DNA of 64,000 nucleotides from Bacillota bacterium (lineage in GTDB: Bacteria > Bacillota > Clostridia > Oscillospirales > Ruminococcaceae). Under the pieces are notes generated by a model that saw only the letters and a program-made list of their open reading frames with translations, ran no database searches and had not been told where the DNA came from. The stretch lies in contig JAEZCT010000015.1 of NCBI GenBank assembly GCA_023433405.1, forward strand, positions 62,001 to 126,000, in the 5' to 3' direction. This document shows, piece after piece, positions 32,587 through 42,300 of this stretch; the stretch's first letter is position 1; each line of letters opens with the position of its first letter. The translations under genes and the position numbers were made by a program.

Positions 32587-33294
32587 ATGCAGCCAAAATA
32601 CAAACGCATTTTGCTCAAGCTCTCGGGTGAGGCGCTTGCCGGTGACAAAAAGTATGGGCTTGACTATGATATCGTTTGCTCTATCTGCAAAAGCATTCGT
32701 AAGGTTCATGAGCTGGGGGTCGAGGTTGGCGTTGTCGTAGGCGGTGGCAATATCTTTCGTGGTCGCAGCAACGAGCGAATGGAGCGCACCCGCGCCGACC
32801 ATATGGGGATGCTCGCGACAGTGATTAATTCTCTGGCGCTTGCCGATGCCCTCGAGCAGATGGATGTCAGCGTGCGGGTTCAGACGGCCATTTCTATGCA
32901 GGCTATCGCCGAGCCATATATTCGAAACCGCGCGGTCAGGCATTTGGAGAAAGGCCGGATTGTAGTTTTTGGGTGCGGCACAGGCAACCCGTTTTTCTCT
33001 ACCGACACCGCTTCAACACTGCGGGCGGCTGAAATTGACGCGGACATCATCTTTAAGGCCACGATGGTGGATGGCGTTTATTCCAGTGACCCCAATAAAA
33101 ATCCCGATGCGGTTAAGTATAAGCACCTAACCTTTACGGAGGTATTAAACAAAAATCTTGGCGTTATGGATAGCACTGCCGCCTCCATGTGCAAGGATAA
33201 CGACATTCCTATCCTGGTATTTAGCATTGACGACCCCGAAAATATTGTTCGCGCCGTATGCGGCGAAGAAATTGGAACCATCGTGCATAAATAG
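32587..33294 (+). CDS. pyrH: UMP kinase
   Basis: A 235-residue amino-acid-kinase-fold UMP kinase: KRILLKLSGEALAG at the N-terminus, GVVVGGGNIFRG for phosphate binding, and GCGTGNPFFSTDTASTLRA at the nucleotide site. It phosphorylates UMP to UDP. The frame opens at ATG 32575, but that overlaps the SD AAGGGG (32569-32574), so ATG 32587 is chosen. It heads the conserved pyrH-frr-uppS-cdsA block; rpsB and tsf, often upstream, are replaced here by divergent nth. Confidence 0.96.
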   Translation: MQPKYKRILLKLSGEALAGDKKYGLDYDIVCSICKSIRKVHELGVEVGVVVGGGNIFRGRSNERMERTRADHMGMLATVINSLALADALEQMDVSVRVQTAISMQAIAEPYIRNRAVRHLEKGRIVVFGCGTGNPFFSTDTASTLRAAEIDADIIFKATMVDGVYSSDPNKNPDAVKYKHLTFTEVLNKNLGVMDSTAASMCKDNDIPILVFSIDDPENIVRAVCGEEIGTIVHK

Positions 33295-33374
33295 CCGTCA
33301 TACTCGCGAGCAGGAACAAGCACAGCATAGGAATAAAAAAGCAAGAAGATGATGAGTGAAAGGGAGACGCTTTT

Positions 33375-33932
33375 ATGATTAAGCAAGAACTTGGAGCCCT
33401 GACTGAAAAGATGGAAAAAACTATTGGTGCTCTTAACAACGAATACCACTCCCTGCGGGCGGGGAGAGCAAACCCCAGTATCCTGGACAAGCTCTCGGTA
33501 GAATACTATGGAGTTCCCACCGCAATCAATCAAATGGCTGCGGTAGCGGTAGCTGAGGCAAGGATTTTGACGATTCAGCCATGGGACGCATCTACGCTCA
33601 AGGCCATTGAAAAGGCGATTCAGACCTCAGACCTCGGTATCAACCCGCAAAACGACGGACGGGTTATTCGGCTGGTGTTCCCGCCGCTTACGGAGGAACG
33701 CAGAAAAGAGCTTTGCAAAAGTGTGAGCAAATACGCCGAGGACGCTAAGGTTGCCATTCGTTCCATCCGTCGCGATGGCGTGGATAAGCTAAAGAAAAGC
33801 GAAAAGGCCTCCGAGATTACCGAGGATGACCTGAAGGACGGCGAAAAGCAGATTCAGGACCTGACTGATAAATACTGCAAAACCATTGACAAGCTGTGCG
33901 CCGAAAAGGAAAAGGAAATCCTTGAAATCTGA
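33375..33932 (+). CDS. frr: Ribosome recycling factor
   Basis: A 185-residue RRF, the normal length, with the SLRAGRANPSILDKLSVEYYG segment near the N-terminus and ERRKELCKSVSKYAEDAKVA in the long-helix domain. With EF-G it splits post-termination ribosomes. ATG at 33375 follows GAAAGGGAG. It lies 80 nt after pyrH in the same operon. Confidence 0.97.
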   Translation: MIKQELGALTEKMEKTIGALNNEYHSLRAGRANPSILDKLSVEYYGVPTAINQMAAVAVAEARILTIQPWDASTLKAIEKAIQTSDLGINPQNDGRVIRLVFPPLTEERRKELCKSVSKYAEDAKVAIRSIRRDGVDKLKKSEKASEITEDDLKDGEKQIQDLTDKYCKTIDKLCAEKEKEILEI

Positions 33933-34015
33933 CCTGAATGGGGGCTGATTATCATCGGTGATAACGCTGTAAACGGCACATCCTATGTGTCCGCAACGCG
34001 GAAGTGGGGGTTTTT

Positions 34016-34735
34016 ATGAATATACCTCAAGACTCCTTGCCCCGTCACATTGGCATTATAATGGACGGCAACGGTCGTTGGGCGAAGAAACGAGGGCTGC
34101 CAAGACAGATAGGCCATCGTTATGGAGCCTCAGTGTTTCGGGCAATTGCGGAATACTGCTCTACGATTGGCATCCCTTACCTTACGGTATATGCCTTCTC
34201 TACGGAAAACTGGAAGCGCCCGCAAAACGAAATAAACGCGATTATGAACCTTCTGCGTCAGTACCTTGACGACGCGTTCGATGATAAAAGCGTGCAGGGG
34301 CGCTTTCGAACAAGATTTATTGGTGATCGGAAGGCGCTTGCCCCCGATATTGCGGAAAAAATGGCGCGCGCGGAGGAACTCACGAAGGATTGCGAGGGAA
34401 CCTGTGTATGTATCGCCCTAAATTACGGCGGGCGTGCTGAAATTGTGGAGGCGGCGAAAGACGCTGCGCAAAAGGCTGTAAATGGCGAAATTACTCCCGA
34501 GAGCATTACCGAAGAGTTTTTTTCATCGCTGCTTTATACCAGCGGGATACCTGACCCCGACGTGATCATCCGCCCAAGTGGGGAGCGGAGGTCCTCAAAC
34601 TTCTTGGTGTGGCAGTCGGCATACGCGGAATTTGTGTTTGAGGATGTCTTATGGCCGGATTTTAAGCCGGAGCACCTGGACAAAGCACTGCTCGAATATT
34701 CGCAACGGGTTCGGCGGTTTGGGGGGGCGGAATAA
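34016..34735 (+). CDS. uppS: Isoprenyl transferase (undecaprenyl diphosphate synthase)
   Basis: A 239-residue cis-prenyltransferase with the signature HIGIIMDGNGRWAKKRGLPR containing the catalytic Asp, TVYAFSTENWKRP, and the C-terminal SGERRSSNFLVWQSAYAE. It elongates FPP with IPP to the C55 carrier lipid for cell-wall synthesis. The frame opens at GTG 34004, which lies in the G-rich SD; ATG 34016 is chosen. Its stop codon overlaps the cdsA start (ATAATGA region), consistent with translational coupling. Confidence 0.96.
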   Translation: MNIPQDSLPRHIGIIMDGNGRWAKKRGLPRQIGHRYGASVFRAIAEYCSTIGIPYLTVYAFSTENWKRPQNEINAIMNLLRQYLDDAFDDKSVQGRFRTRFIGDRKALAPDIAEKMARAEELTKDCEGTCVCIALNYGGRAEIVEAAKDAAQKAVNGEITPESITEEFFSSLLYTSGIPDPDVIIRPSGERRSSNFLVWQSAYAEFVFEDVLWPDFKPEHLDKALLEYSQRVRRFGGAE

Positions 34736-35571
34736 TGAAGCAAAGAGTTATAACAGCAATCATCGCGCTTACCGGCCTGATTATTATCCTATTCTTTTTT
34801 GAAACTCCCGCCTTCAACGTCGCAACCGGTATCGTATCGGCGCTGGCGGTTTATGAGCTTTTGCACAGCACAAAGTTCATCTCGAGTAAATTTGTGCTTT
34901 CTATTTGTGTGGTTTTTGCTTTTTTCTTTCCGCTGTTGCATTTTCAACTGCTCAAGACGCATATCCTGCTCATAGGCATCTTTTTTTTGATGGTGCTGGG
35001 CTTTTCCTTTATTCTGGGGCATGAAAGGCTGACTCTGCCAAGCATTTGCACCGCTTTTTTGGTGTCCCTTGTAATTCCCGTTGTGTTTTCCGTCTCTATC
35101 GTCATACGCGACGGGTTTTATCCAGACGGCCTGTTTTACTATATTCTGGTCCTGGGTGGGGGATGGTTTGAGGATTCCGGCGCCTATTTTGTGGGTATCT
35201 TCTTTGGCAAACATAAGCTTGCGCCAAAGATTAGCCCCAAGAAAACCATTGAGGGAGCCGTCGGCGGGGTACTATTTACGGTTCTTGGTTTTTTGCTGGC
35301 GGGCTTTTTGTACAGCCTTGTAATGGAGCTTCAAGGTGAGATTATTGAGGTTTCGTATTTGACGCTCGCTATCAGCGCCCCGATTTGTGCGGTGGCGGGT
35401 ATTCTGGGTGACCTTTTTGCCTCAGTCATCAAGCGGCAGACAGGAATTAAGGATTACAGCAACCTGCTGCCCGGTCATGGTGGCGTGATGGACCGATTTG
35501 ACAGTGTTCTTTTTGTCTCACCGGTTCTGTATGCCATTATTAGCTTTATTCCGATTATTACAAGAGGATGA
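34735..35571 (+). CDS. cdsA: Phosphatidate cytidylyltransferase
   Basis: A 278-residue membrane protein with about eight helices and the complete C-terminal CDP-diglyceride synthase signature, seen as SVIKRQTGIKDYSNLLPGHG followed by GVMDRFD. It makes CDP-diacylglycerol from phosphatidate and CTP for phospholipid synthesis. ATG at 34735 overlaps the last base of the uppS stop codon. Confidence 0.95.
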   Translation: MKQRVITAIIALTGLIIILFFFETPAFNVATGIVSALAVYELLHSTKFISSKFVLSICVVFAFFFPLLHFQLLKTHILLIGIFFLMVLGFSFILGHERLTLPSICTAFLVSLVIPVVFSVSIVIRDGFYPDGLFYYILVLGGGWFEDSGAYFVGIFFGKHKLAPKISPKKTIEGAVGGVLFTVLGFLLAGFLYSLVMELQGEIIEVSYLTLAISAPICAVAGILGDLFASVIKRQTGIKDYSNLLPGHGGVMDRFDSVLFVSPVLYAIISFIPIITRG

Positions 35572-35579
35572 GAAAAAGG

Positions 35580-35631
35580 GCCACATTTGTTTTCGCCGGG
35601 CAAAACCCGCCTGGGCGCAGATAAATGTGGC
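35580..35631 (+). repeat. Intergenic hairpin between cdsA and dxr
   Basis: GCCACATTT (35580-35588) pairs with AAATGTGGC (35623-35631). The enclosed 34 nt contain a second small stem (CGGGCAAAACCCG). There is no T-tract; it may be an RNA-processing or attenuation structure. Confidence 0.45.
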
Positions 35632-35724
35632 TTGTTGCAGAAAATCCTTTTCGCACCCTGCGGCAAAGAACACACCGCTGCAATAGTTTTATGGCAAAAA
35701 TGCCGGAAAGGCATCGGTACTAAC

Positions 35725-36894
35725 ATGAAATCACTTTGCATTCTCGGCTCCACCGGTTCCATAGGCAGGCAGGCGTTGGATGTTTGTCGACAAAACGGGT
35801 ACCGGGTAGAGGCCTTAGCTGCCGGAAAGGACTCGAAGACCCTTGCGGAGCAGGCGAGAGCGTTCGGCGTTTCTGTGGTTGCTATATATGACCAAAGCGG
35901 ATATCAGGACTTAAAACTGCGCTTAGACGACACTTCTATACGGGTTCTTTGCGGAGCTGAGGGCGTATGCGAGCTTGCGGGGCATCCCGACTGTGATATT
36001 GTGCTCAACGCAATCGTGGGCGTAGCTGGTTTATTGCCAACCATAGCGGCAATTAAGGCAAAAAAATGCCTGGCGCTTGCAAATAAAGAAAGCCTAGTGA
36101 CGGCTGGGGAGCTTGTTACCGGTTTAGCGAAGCAAAACGGCGTACGCATCCTGCCGGTGGACAGTGAGCATAGCGCAATATTTCAATGCTTGCAGGGCAA
36201 CAATAAACGTGAAGAGCTGAAAAAAATCATTCTGACTGCTTCGGGGGGACCTTTTTTTGGCAGAAAAATGTCGGAATTAAGCCAAGTAACCCTTCGTGAA
36301 GCACTCTCACACCCCAACTGGAGTATGGGAGCAAAAATTACCGTAGACAGTGCCACAATGATGAATAAAGGTCTTGAGGTTATTGAAGCCGCATGGCTGT
36401 TTAATGTGACGGCAAATGAAATTGGTGTCGTGGTCCACCGAGAAAGCGTGGTGCATTCCGCTGTGGAGTTTATCGACGGCTCGGTTATAGCGCAGATGGG
36501 CGTCCCCGATATGCGGCTGCCCATTCAGTATGCCATTACCTACCCGAAACGGGTTTGTAGCCCGGTTGCGGAACTTTCCCTTATAAAGTACGGTACCCTC
36601 ACGTTTTTAGAGCCGGATGAAGACACCTTTGTTTGCCTCAATGCGGCAAAGCAGTCCCTAGCCATGGGCGGGCTTGCCCCTTGTGTCGTCAACGGGGCTA
36701 ATGAGGAGGCGGTGGCGCTTTTCTTACAAGAAGAGCTGCGTTTTACCGATATCGGGGAGTTGGTTTGCGGCGCGCTAAAAGACGTAGCAAAACCTTTTTG
36801 TAATAGAGCCTATAACATTGATGATGTGTTGGATGCCGACAAAGCGGCCCGCGAATATGTGCGAAGTCGGGCTTCGGTAAAAAAAAAGCAATAA
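35725..36894 (+). CDS. dxr: 1-deoxy-D-xylulose 5-phosphate reductoisomerase
   Basis: A 389-residue DXP reductoisomerase: NADPH motif LGSTGSIGRQALDV at the N-terminus, ANKESLVTAGELV, metal/substrate site PVDSEHSAIFQCL, and HPNWSMGAKITVDSATMMNKGLE split over the conserved loop. It makes MEP in the non-mevalonate isoprenoid pathway, feeding uppS; ispG of the same pathway is two genes downstream. The frame is open from 35587, but homology begins at ATG 35725, with GGAAAGG 13-14 nt upstream. Confidence 0.95.
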   Translation: MKSLCILGSTGSIGRQALDVCRQNGYRVEALAAGKDSKTLAEQARAFGVSVVAIYDQSGYQDLKLRLDDTSIRVLCGAEGVCELAGHPDCDIVLNAIVGVAGLLPTIAAIKAKKCLALANKESLVTAGELVTGLAKQNGVRILPVDSEHSAIFQCLQGNNKREELKKIILTASGGPFFGRKMSELSQVTLREALSHPNWSMGAKITVDSATMMNKGLEVIEAAWLFNVTANEIGVVVHRESVVHSAVEFIDGSVIAQMGVPDMRLPIQYAITYPKRVCSPVAELSLIKYGTLTFLEPDEDTFVCLNAAKQSLAMGGLAPCVVNGANEEAVALFLQEELRFTDIGELVCGALKDVAKPFCNRAYNIDDVLDADKAAREYVRSRASVKKKQ

Positions 36895-37105
36895 ATCGGG
36901 GTATGGGTTGTAGGCCGACACCGCGCGGTTTAGCGTAAGGCTTGCGTGCGGATCGCTTTGGCATAGAGAGTTAAACAGAATAGTATAAAAGAAACAGAAT
37001 GATTACCGGTACTAATATTATTGGATTTAATACACGGATGGCTGCAAAGTAAGGAAGGCATGAAAAGCAAAGCTTTAGAGTTTACAGGGATTGGTGGGGT
37101 TGTTT

Positions 37106-38161
37106 TTGGCTAGTACCCTTCATTCGGCACTTGGTGTTGCCGGTACGATTTTATTGACGGTGCTGATCTTTGGTGTGATTATCTTTATCCACGAGCTTGG
37201 TCACTTCTTAACTGCAAAGTGGACCAGAATCAAGGTCAATGAGTTTGCCCTTGGCATGGGTCCGACCATCTTCAAATTTCACAAAGGTGAAACGAAATAT
37301 GCGCTGCGGCTGTTTCCCATTGGCGGGTTTGTGAGCATGGAGGGGGAGGACGACGCAAGCGACGATGACCGTGCCTTTAATCGCCGACCCATCTGGTGCC
37401 GCATCCTGGTGGTTGTCGCGGGCGCGCTGATGAACCTTTTGCTGGGCTTTGTGCTCATTATTATTATTACCGCAGGCCAGCGAGCAATCGCTTCCACAAC
37501 CGTGGCGATGTTTGACAGCGCGGCGACCAGTAACGAGAAGCTTCAGGTTGGCGATGAAATATTAAAGATAAACGGCACCTCCGTTCATGTGGACTATGAC
37601 ATCATTTTTTCTCTTGTGCGTGACACTGACGGTAAAGCCGACTTTGTGGTGCGCAGAAACGGGGAGATAGTAAAGCTTGATCAGGTTCCGTTTCCGCTTG
37701 AGAAAAACGAACAGCTCGGTCAGACCATCCGGCTGGACTTCAAGGTCTATCCCCTGGAAAAAAACGCGTGGACGGTGGCAAAGCAGTCGTTCTTTTATAC
37801 CGCTACGGTGGGACGAATTATCTGGGTTTCGCTGCTCGACCTAGTGACAGGGAAATTTGGGGTTCAGCAGCTTTCGGGGCCGGTTGGGGTATCCCAAGCC
37901 ATCGGGCAAGCCTCCTCCATAGGAATTGAGCCGCTGCTTAATCTGGCTGCATTTATCACTGTCAATGTAGGCATCTTTAATCTGCTTCCCCTTCCTGCGC
38001 TCGACGGCGGACGACTGCTGTTTTTGCTTGTCGAGCTCATCCGCCGCAAGCCGGTCAAGCCGAAGTATGAGGGAATTGTGCATACAGTGGGGTTTGCTCT
38101 GCTCATATTTTTGATGATATTTGTAACCTACAATGACATTGTACGGCTAATTAAGGGATAA
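37106..38161 (+). CDS. rseP: RseP-type site-2 intramembrane zinc protease
   Basis: A 351-residue membrane protease with HELGHF (about 29-34) in the first membrane helix, a single PDZ domain (about 130-200; LQVGDEILKINGTSV), and the second active-site motif NLLPLPALDGGRL giving the Asp ligand. It cleaves membrane-bound anti-sigma factors or signal-peptide remnants. TTG 37106 preceded by GGTGGGG is the best start; TTG 37091 is also in frame. The gene is conserved between dxr and ispG in clostridia. Confidence 0.93.
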   Translation: MASTLHSALGVAGTILLTVLIFGVIIFIHELGHFLTAKWTRIKVNEFALGMGPTIFKFHKGETKYALRLFPIGGFVSMEGEDDASDDDRAFNRRPIWCRILVVVAGALMNLLLGFVLIIIITAGQRAIASTTVAMFDSAATSNEKLQVGDEILKINGTSVHVDYDIIFSLVRDTDGKADFVVRRNGEIVKLDQVPFPLEKNEQLGQTIRLDFKVYPLEKNAWTVAKQSFFYTATVGRIIWVSLLDLVTGKFGVQQLSGPVGVSQAIGQASSIGIEPLLNLAAFITVNVGIFNLLPLPALDGGRLLFLLVELIRRKPVKPKYEGIVHTVGFALLIFLMIFVTYNDIVRLIKG

Positions 38162-38209
38162 TCGCAGACGTTAGCAAATGCATTGAAATTCATCAATATG
38201 TTGTGATTT

Positions 38210-38247
38210 AGCCAGAACCAATCGGGTTAAGACGATTGGTTCTGGCT
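38210..38247 (+). promoter_or_regulatory. Perfect 15-bp hairpin directly upstream of ispG
   Basis: AGCCAGAACCAATCG (38210-38224) and CGATTGGTTCTGGCT (38233-38247) around an 8-nt loop. It ends 18 nt before the ispG ATG, next to its SD, and is followed by ATTA rather than a T-tract. It may attenuate or stabilise the transcript. Confidence 0.6.
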
Positions 38248-38265
38248 ATTAGAGAAGGTAAAGCA

Positions 38266-39315
38266 ATGACAAATCGTTTTCATACAAAAAAAATCAAAAT
38301 CGGTAAAACAACCATCGGTGGCGGCAGCTCCATCGCGATACAGTCCATGCTGTGCGAACGGCCGGAGGATATTGAGGCAAATATTCGTGGGGCAAAAGCG
38401 CTTGCCGATGCCGGCTGTGATATTATAAGGGTAGCCATACCCGACCAATCTGCGGTGCGGCTGGTGTATGAGATAAAAGCAAAGGTGGATGTTCCACTAG
38501 TGGCGGATATCCACTTTGACTACCGCCTTGCACTGGAATGCGCGGAGGCGGGTGTTGATAAGATTCGCATTAACCCCGGAAACATTGGCGGGGAGGAACG
38601 GGTGCGAATGGTTGCACATACCTGCAAGGCAAAGGGGGTTCCCATTCGCATTGGTGTCAATTCTGGCTCGCTTGAGCGGCACATTCTCGAAAAGCATGGC
38701 GCCCCCTGCGCCGAGGCTCTTTGCGACAGCGCGCTGTACCACGCGTCATTGCTGGAACGGTTTGATTTTGACGACATCGTACTGTCTATGAAATCCTCGG
38801 ATGTTCGAACCATGGTCAAGGCATACCGTATAGCCGCCGAGCGGTGCGTGTACCCCCTGCACCTGGGGGTAACCGAGGCGGGAACCGAACGTATGGGCAT
38901 TATTAAGTCCGCCGAGGGTCTTGCGCCGCTGCTGATAGACGATATCGGCGACACGGTGCGGGTTTCCCTCACCGACGATCCCGTCAAGGAGGTGTATGCC
39001 GCGAAGGATATTCTCAAAGGGCTTGGCCTGTACGGCGGCATTAACCTCATCTCCTGTCCTACCTGCGGAAGAACCAAAATTGATCTGATTCGGCTTGTCA
39101 ACCAGATAGAGGGCGCGCTCCAAAAGGTGGATAAGAATCTCACCGTTGCCATAATGGGCTGCGCCGTAAACGGACCAGGGGAGGCCAGGGAGGCGGATAT
39201 CGGCATAGCGGGCGGCGTGGGGGAGGCGGTGCTGTTTAAAAAGGGCGTCATCCTTCGCAAGATTCCGGAGCAGGATATTGTGCAAGCGCTGCTTTCCGAA
39301 ATTGAGGAGATGTAA
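38266..39315 (+). CDS. ispG: 4-hydroxy-3-methylbut-2-enyl-diphosphate synthase
   Basis: A 349-residue IspG: TIM-barrel start IQSMLCERPEDIEANI, DIHFDYRLALECAEAGVDKI, and the C-terminal [4Fe-4S] site with CPTCGRTKIDL and VAIMGCAVNGPGEA. It reductively opens MEcPP to HMBPP using reduced ferredoxin or flavodoxin. ATG 38266 follows AGAAGG. It belongs to the dxr-rseP-ispG segment. Confidence 0.96.
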   Translation: MTNRFHTKKIKIGKTTIGGGSSIAIQSMLCERPEDIEANIRGAKALADAGCDIIRVAIPDQSAVRLVYEIKAKVDVPLVADIHFDYRLALECAEAGVDKIRINPGNIGGEERVRMVAHTCKAKGVPIRIGVNSGSLERHILEKHGAPCAEALCDSALYHASLLERFDFDDIVLSMKSSDVRTMVKAYRIAAERCVYPLHLGVTEAGTERMGIIKSAEGLAPLLIDDIGDTVRVSLTDDPVKEVYAAKDILKGLGLYGGINLISCPTCGRTKIDLIRLVNQIEGALQKVDKNLTVAIMGCAVNGPGEAREADIGIAGGVGEAVLFKKGVILRKIPEQDIVQALLSEIEEM

Positions 39316-39393
39316 AATCACAGCTTTGTCGGAATGCGAGACTTTGCAGCATGGCTTCGTGAGGGGTTAAAACGGAGCCGGAAAGGCGAAACG

Positions 39394-42300
39394 ATGAAAC
39401 GAACAATAGAAGGGCTGTTCACTCCTATCCTCGGCAAAGAGGCGATACCAGCTGCCGTAGGTTCGGGAGAGGTACTGCACCTTGATGTAAATAAAGAAAA
39501 GGGTACGCTGGGCATGACTGTCCGGTTTGAGCATACTGTGCCAAAGCAGGTGCTTTATGCGTTTGAGGAGCGGATAGCGGAAAAGATGGAGCTCTCCTCC
39601 GCTTCCATTCTTCCAAAGTATGACCCTTCGCTGCTGACGGCGGATTATTTTCCTGATATTGTAGCCGCCTTGCGCAAACGGGGTAAGATTGTCAACGGTT
39701 TTCTTGACGGTGCGCGCGCTGAGGCGGATGAGACACACCTTACAATTTCACTCTGCCACGGCGGACTCCATCTGTTGAAGCAAACGGGGTTTGAGCAGGC
39801 GCTGCGTTCGCTGATAGCAGAAGAGTTTGATACCGCCCGTGAGATTTCTTTCGAAGGGGTGTGCGAGCTTACCGGGCAGTATCAGCATGAGGAGCTAAAA
39901 ACTAGGCATTTACCTAAAGCCAATAACGCAGCGCAGGCAACCCCCTCTCCCGATACGGCTCCGCCATGGGAAGACTCTCCGCAATCCGCTCAAATAAGCG
40001 AGGATAAAAAAACGGGGCGGGAAGCAAAGCGCGCGCAAGCGGCTGAGCTGCCCTATTATGCGGCCATGCTGTTTGATGGTCTGCCCCTCGTGGAGGGCAG
40101 CGCGAAGCTGCTATTTGGGAAAAAGATTACGCAAAGACCTGTTCCGCTCAAGGAAGTAAGTGCGGAATCGGGGCGCGTGGTGGTTTGGGGAGATATCCTT
40201 TCCATCACCCAAAAGGAGACCCGGGACGGCAGCAAATACATACATGCAATCGATATCACCGACTTTACCGACTCGAATACCCTCAAGCTGATCTGTGATA
40301 AAAAAAGGGACAAGGCAAAAATAGAAAAGCTGGATACGCTTAAAAACGGAATGAGTATCATCTTAAGCGGGGACGCAAGCTACGACACCTTTGATAAGGA
40401 GGTGAGCATTCGTCCATTTGACCTGATGACCGCGGCAAAGAACAAGCGCTCCGATGCCTCAGAAATCAAGCGTGTGGAGCTGCATTGTCATACCAACATG
40501 TCCTCGGTGGATGGGATGACAAGTGCTAAGGAGCTTATTAGCCGCGCATTTCAGTGGGGGCATAGGGCTATTGCCATCACCGACCACGGCGTGGTGCAGG
40601 CATATCCCGAGGCGATGAACGCGGTGGCCGATATCCGTCGGGGCGGCGGAGATTTTAAGGTAATCTACGGCATTGAGGCCTACCTGGTACCGGACGAGCT
40701 GGACGCGGTGCAGGGAAAAGGGGGGCAATCCTTCGAGGACAATGCCGTTGTATTCGACTTTGAAACCACAGGGCTTTCTCCCTACAACGACCGCATCATC
40801 GAAATCGGCGCGGTCAAGCTTTCTGGCGGCAAGGTAACCGAGAGCTTTTCCACCTTTGTAAACCCCCAAAGACCCATCAGCGAAAAGATTACGGAGCTGA
40901 CCACCATTACCGACGCAATGGTCAAGGATGCCCCGCTGGAACAAGAGGCCTTAAAGGACTTTTTAGATTTTTGCGCGGACGCGGCGGTGATGATTGCACA
41001 CAACGCGGGCTTTGACACAGGCTTTTTAAACGCGGCGATGACAAGGTGTGGGTTGCAGTATTCCTATACCTCGGTAGACACCCTCGCCATTGCCCGTGCC
41101 CTGCTGCCCAGCCTGAATAACCACAAGCTGGATACTGTCTCCAAGGCGCTGAAGCTTAACGATTTTAAGCATCATCGCGCCTGCGACGACGCAGCGATTC
41201 TTGCGAGCATTTATCTTGAGTTTGTTACGCGCATGAAAGAGCAGTATGGTATTACAGGTATAAGTGCTATCAACTCCGGTTTGGTGGTGGAGGACTACAA
41301 AAAGCTTCCCTCCTATCACGCCATTATTTTGGTAAAAAACAAAACCGGGCTCAAGAACCTGTACAGGCTGGTGTCCTCCGCCCATATTGAGCATTTTTAC
41401 AAAAAACCCAGAATCTTAAAAACGGAGCTTGCCCGTTTGCGTGATGGGCTAATTATAGGCAGCGCATGTGAAGCGGGTGAGGTGTATCGCGCTGTGCTGG
41501 ATAATAAGGGCTTTCAAAAGCAGCTGGACACAGCGGCCTATTACGACTACCTTGAGATTCAGCCCATCTCCAACAACCGTCACCTGCTTATCAACGGCAA
41601 GGTGCGCGATGAGTCGCAGCTTATTGACAACAATCGCCGTATTATTGAGCTTGCCGATAGGCTGCAAAAGCCCTGTGTCGCCACCTGTGACGTGCATTAT
41701 CTGGATGAAAAGGATGCGGAGTTTCGCAGAATCCTTTTATCCGGACAGGGCTTTGCCGACGCGTCCTCTCAGCCCCCCTTGCACCTGAGAACCACCAATG
41801 AAATGCTGGAAGAATTCTGGTATTTGGGTGAGGCGCGTGCGACAGAAGTTGTAATTACAAATACAAACCGCATAGCCGACATGGTGGATGCAGACCTTCG
41901 CCCTATTCCCGAAGGTACGTTTACGCCCAGTATCGCAGGCTCCGATCAGGAGCTTGAGCGCATTACATGGGAACGGGTACACGCTATTTATGGAGAAAAT
42001 CCGCCTGAGGTGGTGTCCGGCCGTTTGGACCGGGAGCTGAGCTCCATTATAAAGCACGGCTTTGCGGTGCTTTATATGATTGCTCAAAAGCTGGTGTCCA
42101 AGAGCGAAAGCGACGGATACCTGGTTGGGTCGCGGGGCTCTGTCGGCTCGTCCTTTGTCGCCACAATGGCGGGCATCTCGGAGGTTAACCCGCTTCCGCC
42201 TCACTATGTATGCCCCAAATGCCGCCACAGTGAATTTTTTCTGGATGGCTCTGTTGGCTCGGGCTTTGATTTGCCCGAAAAAGACTGCCCCCAATGCGGT

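Noticed and set aside
40459..40944. Long minus-strand frames within polC and other large genes
   Set aside because: They are shadows of well-supported coding frames on the other strand.
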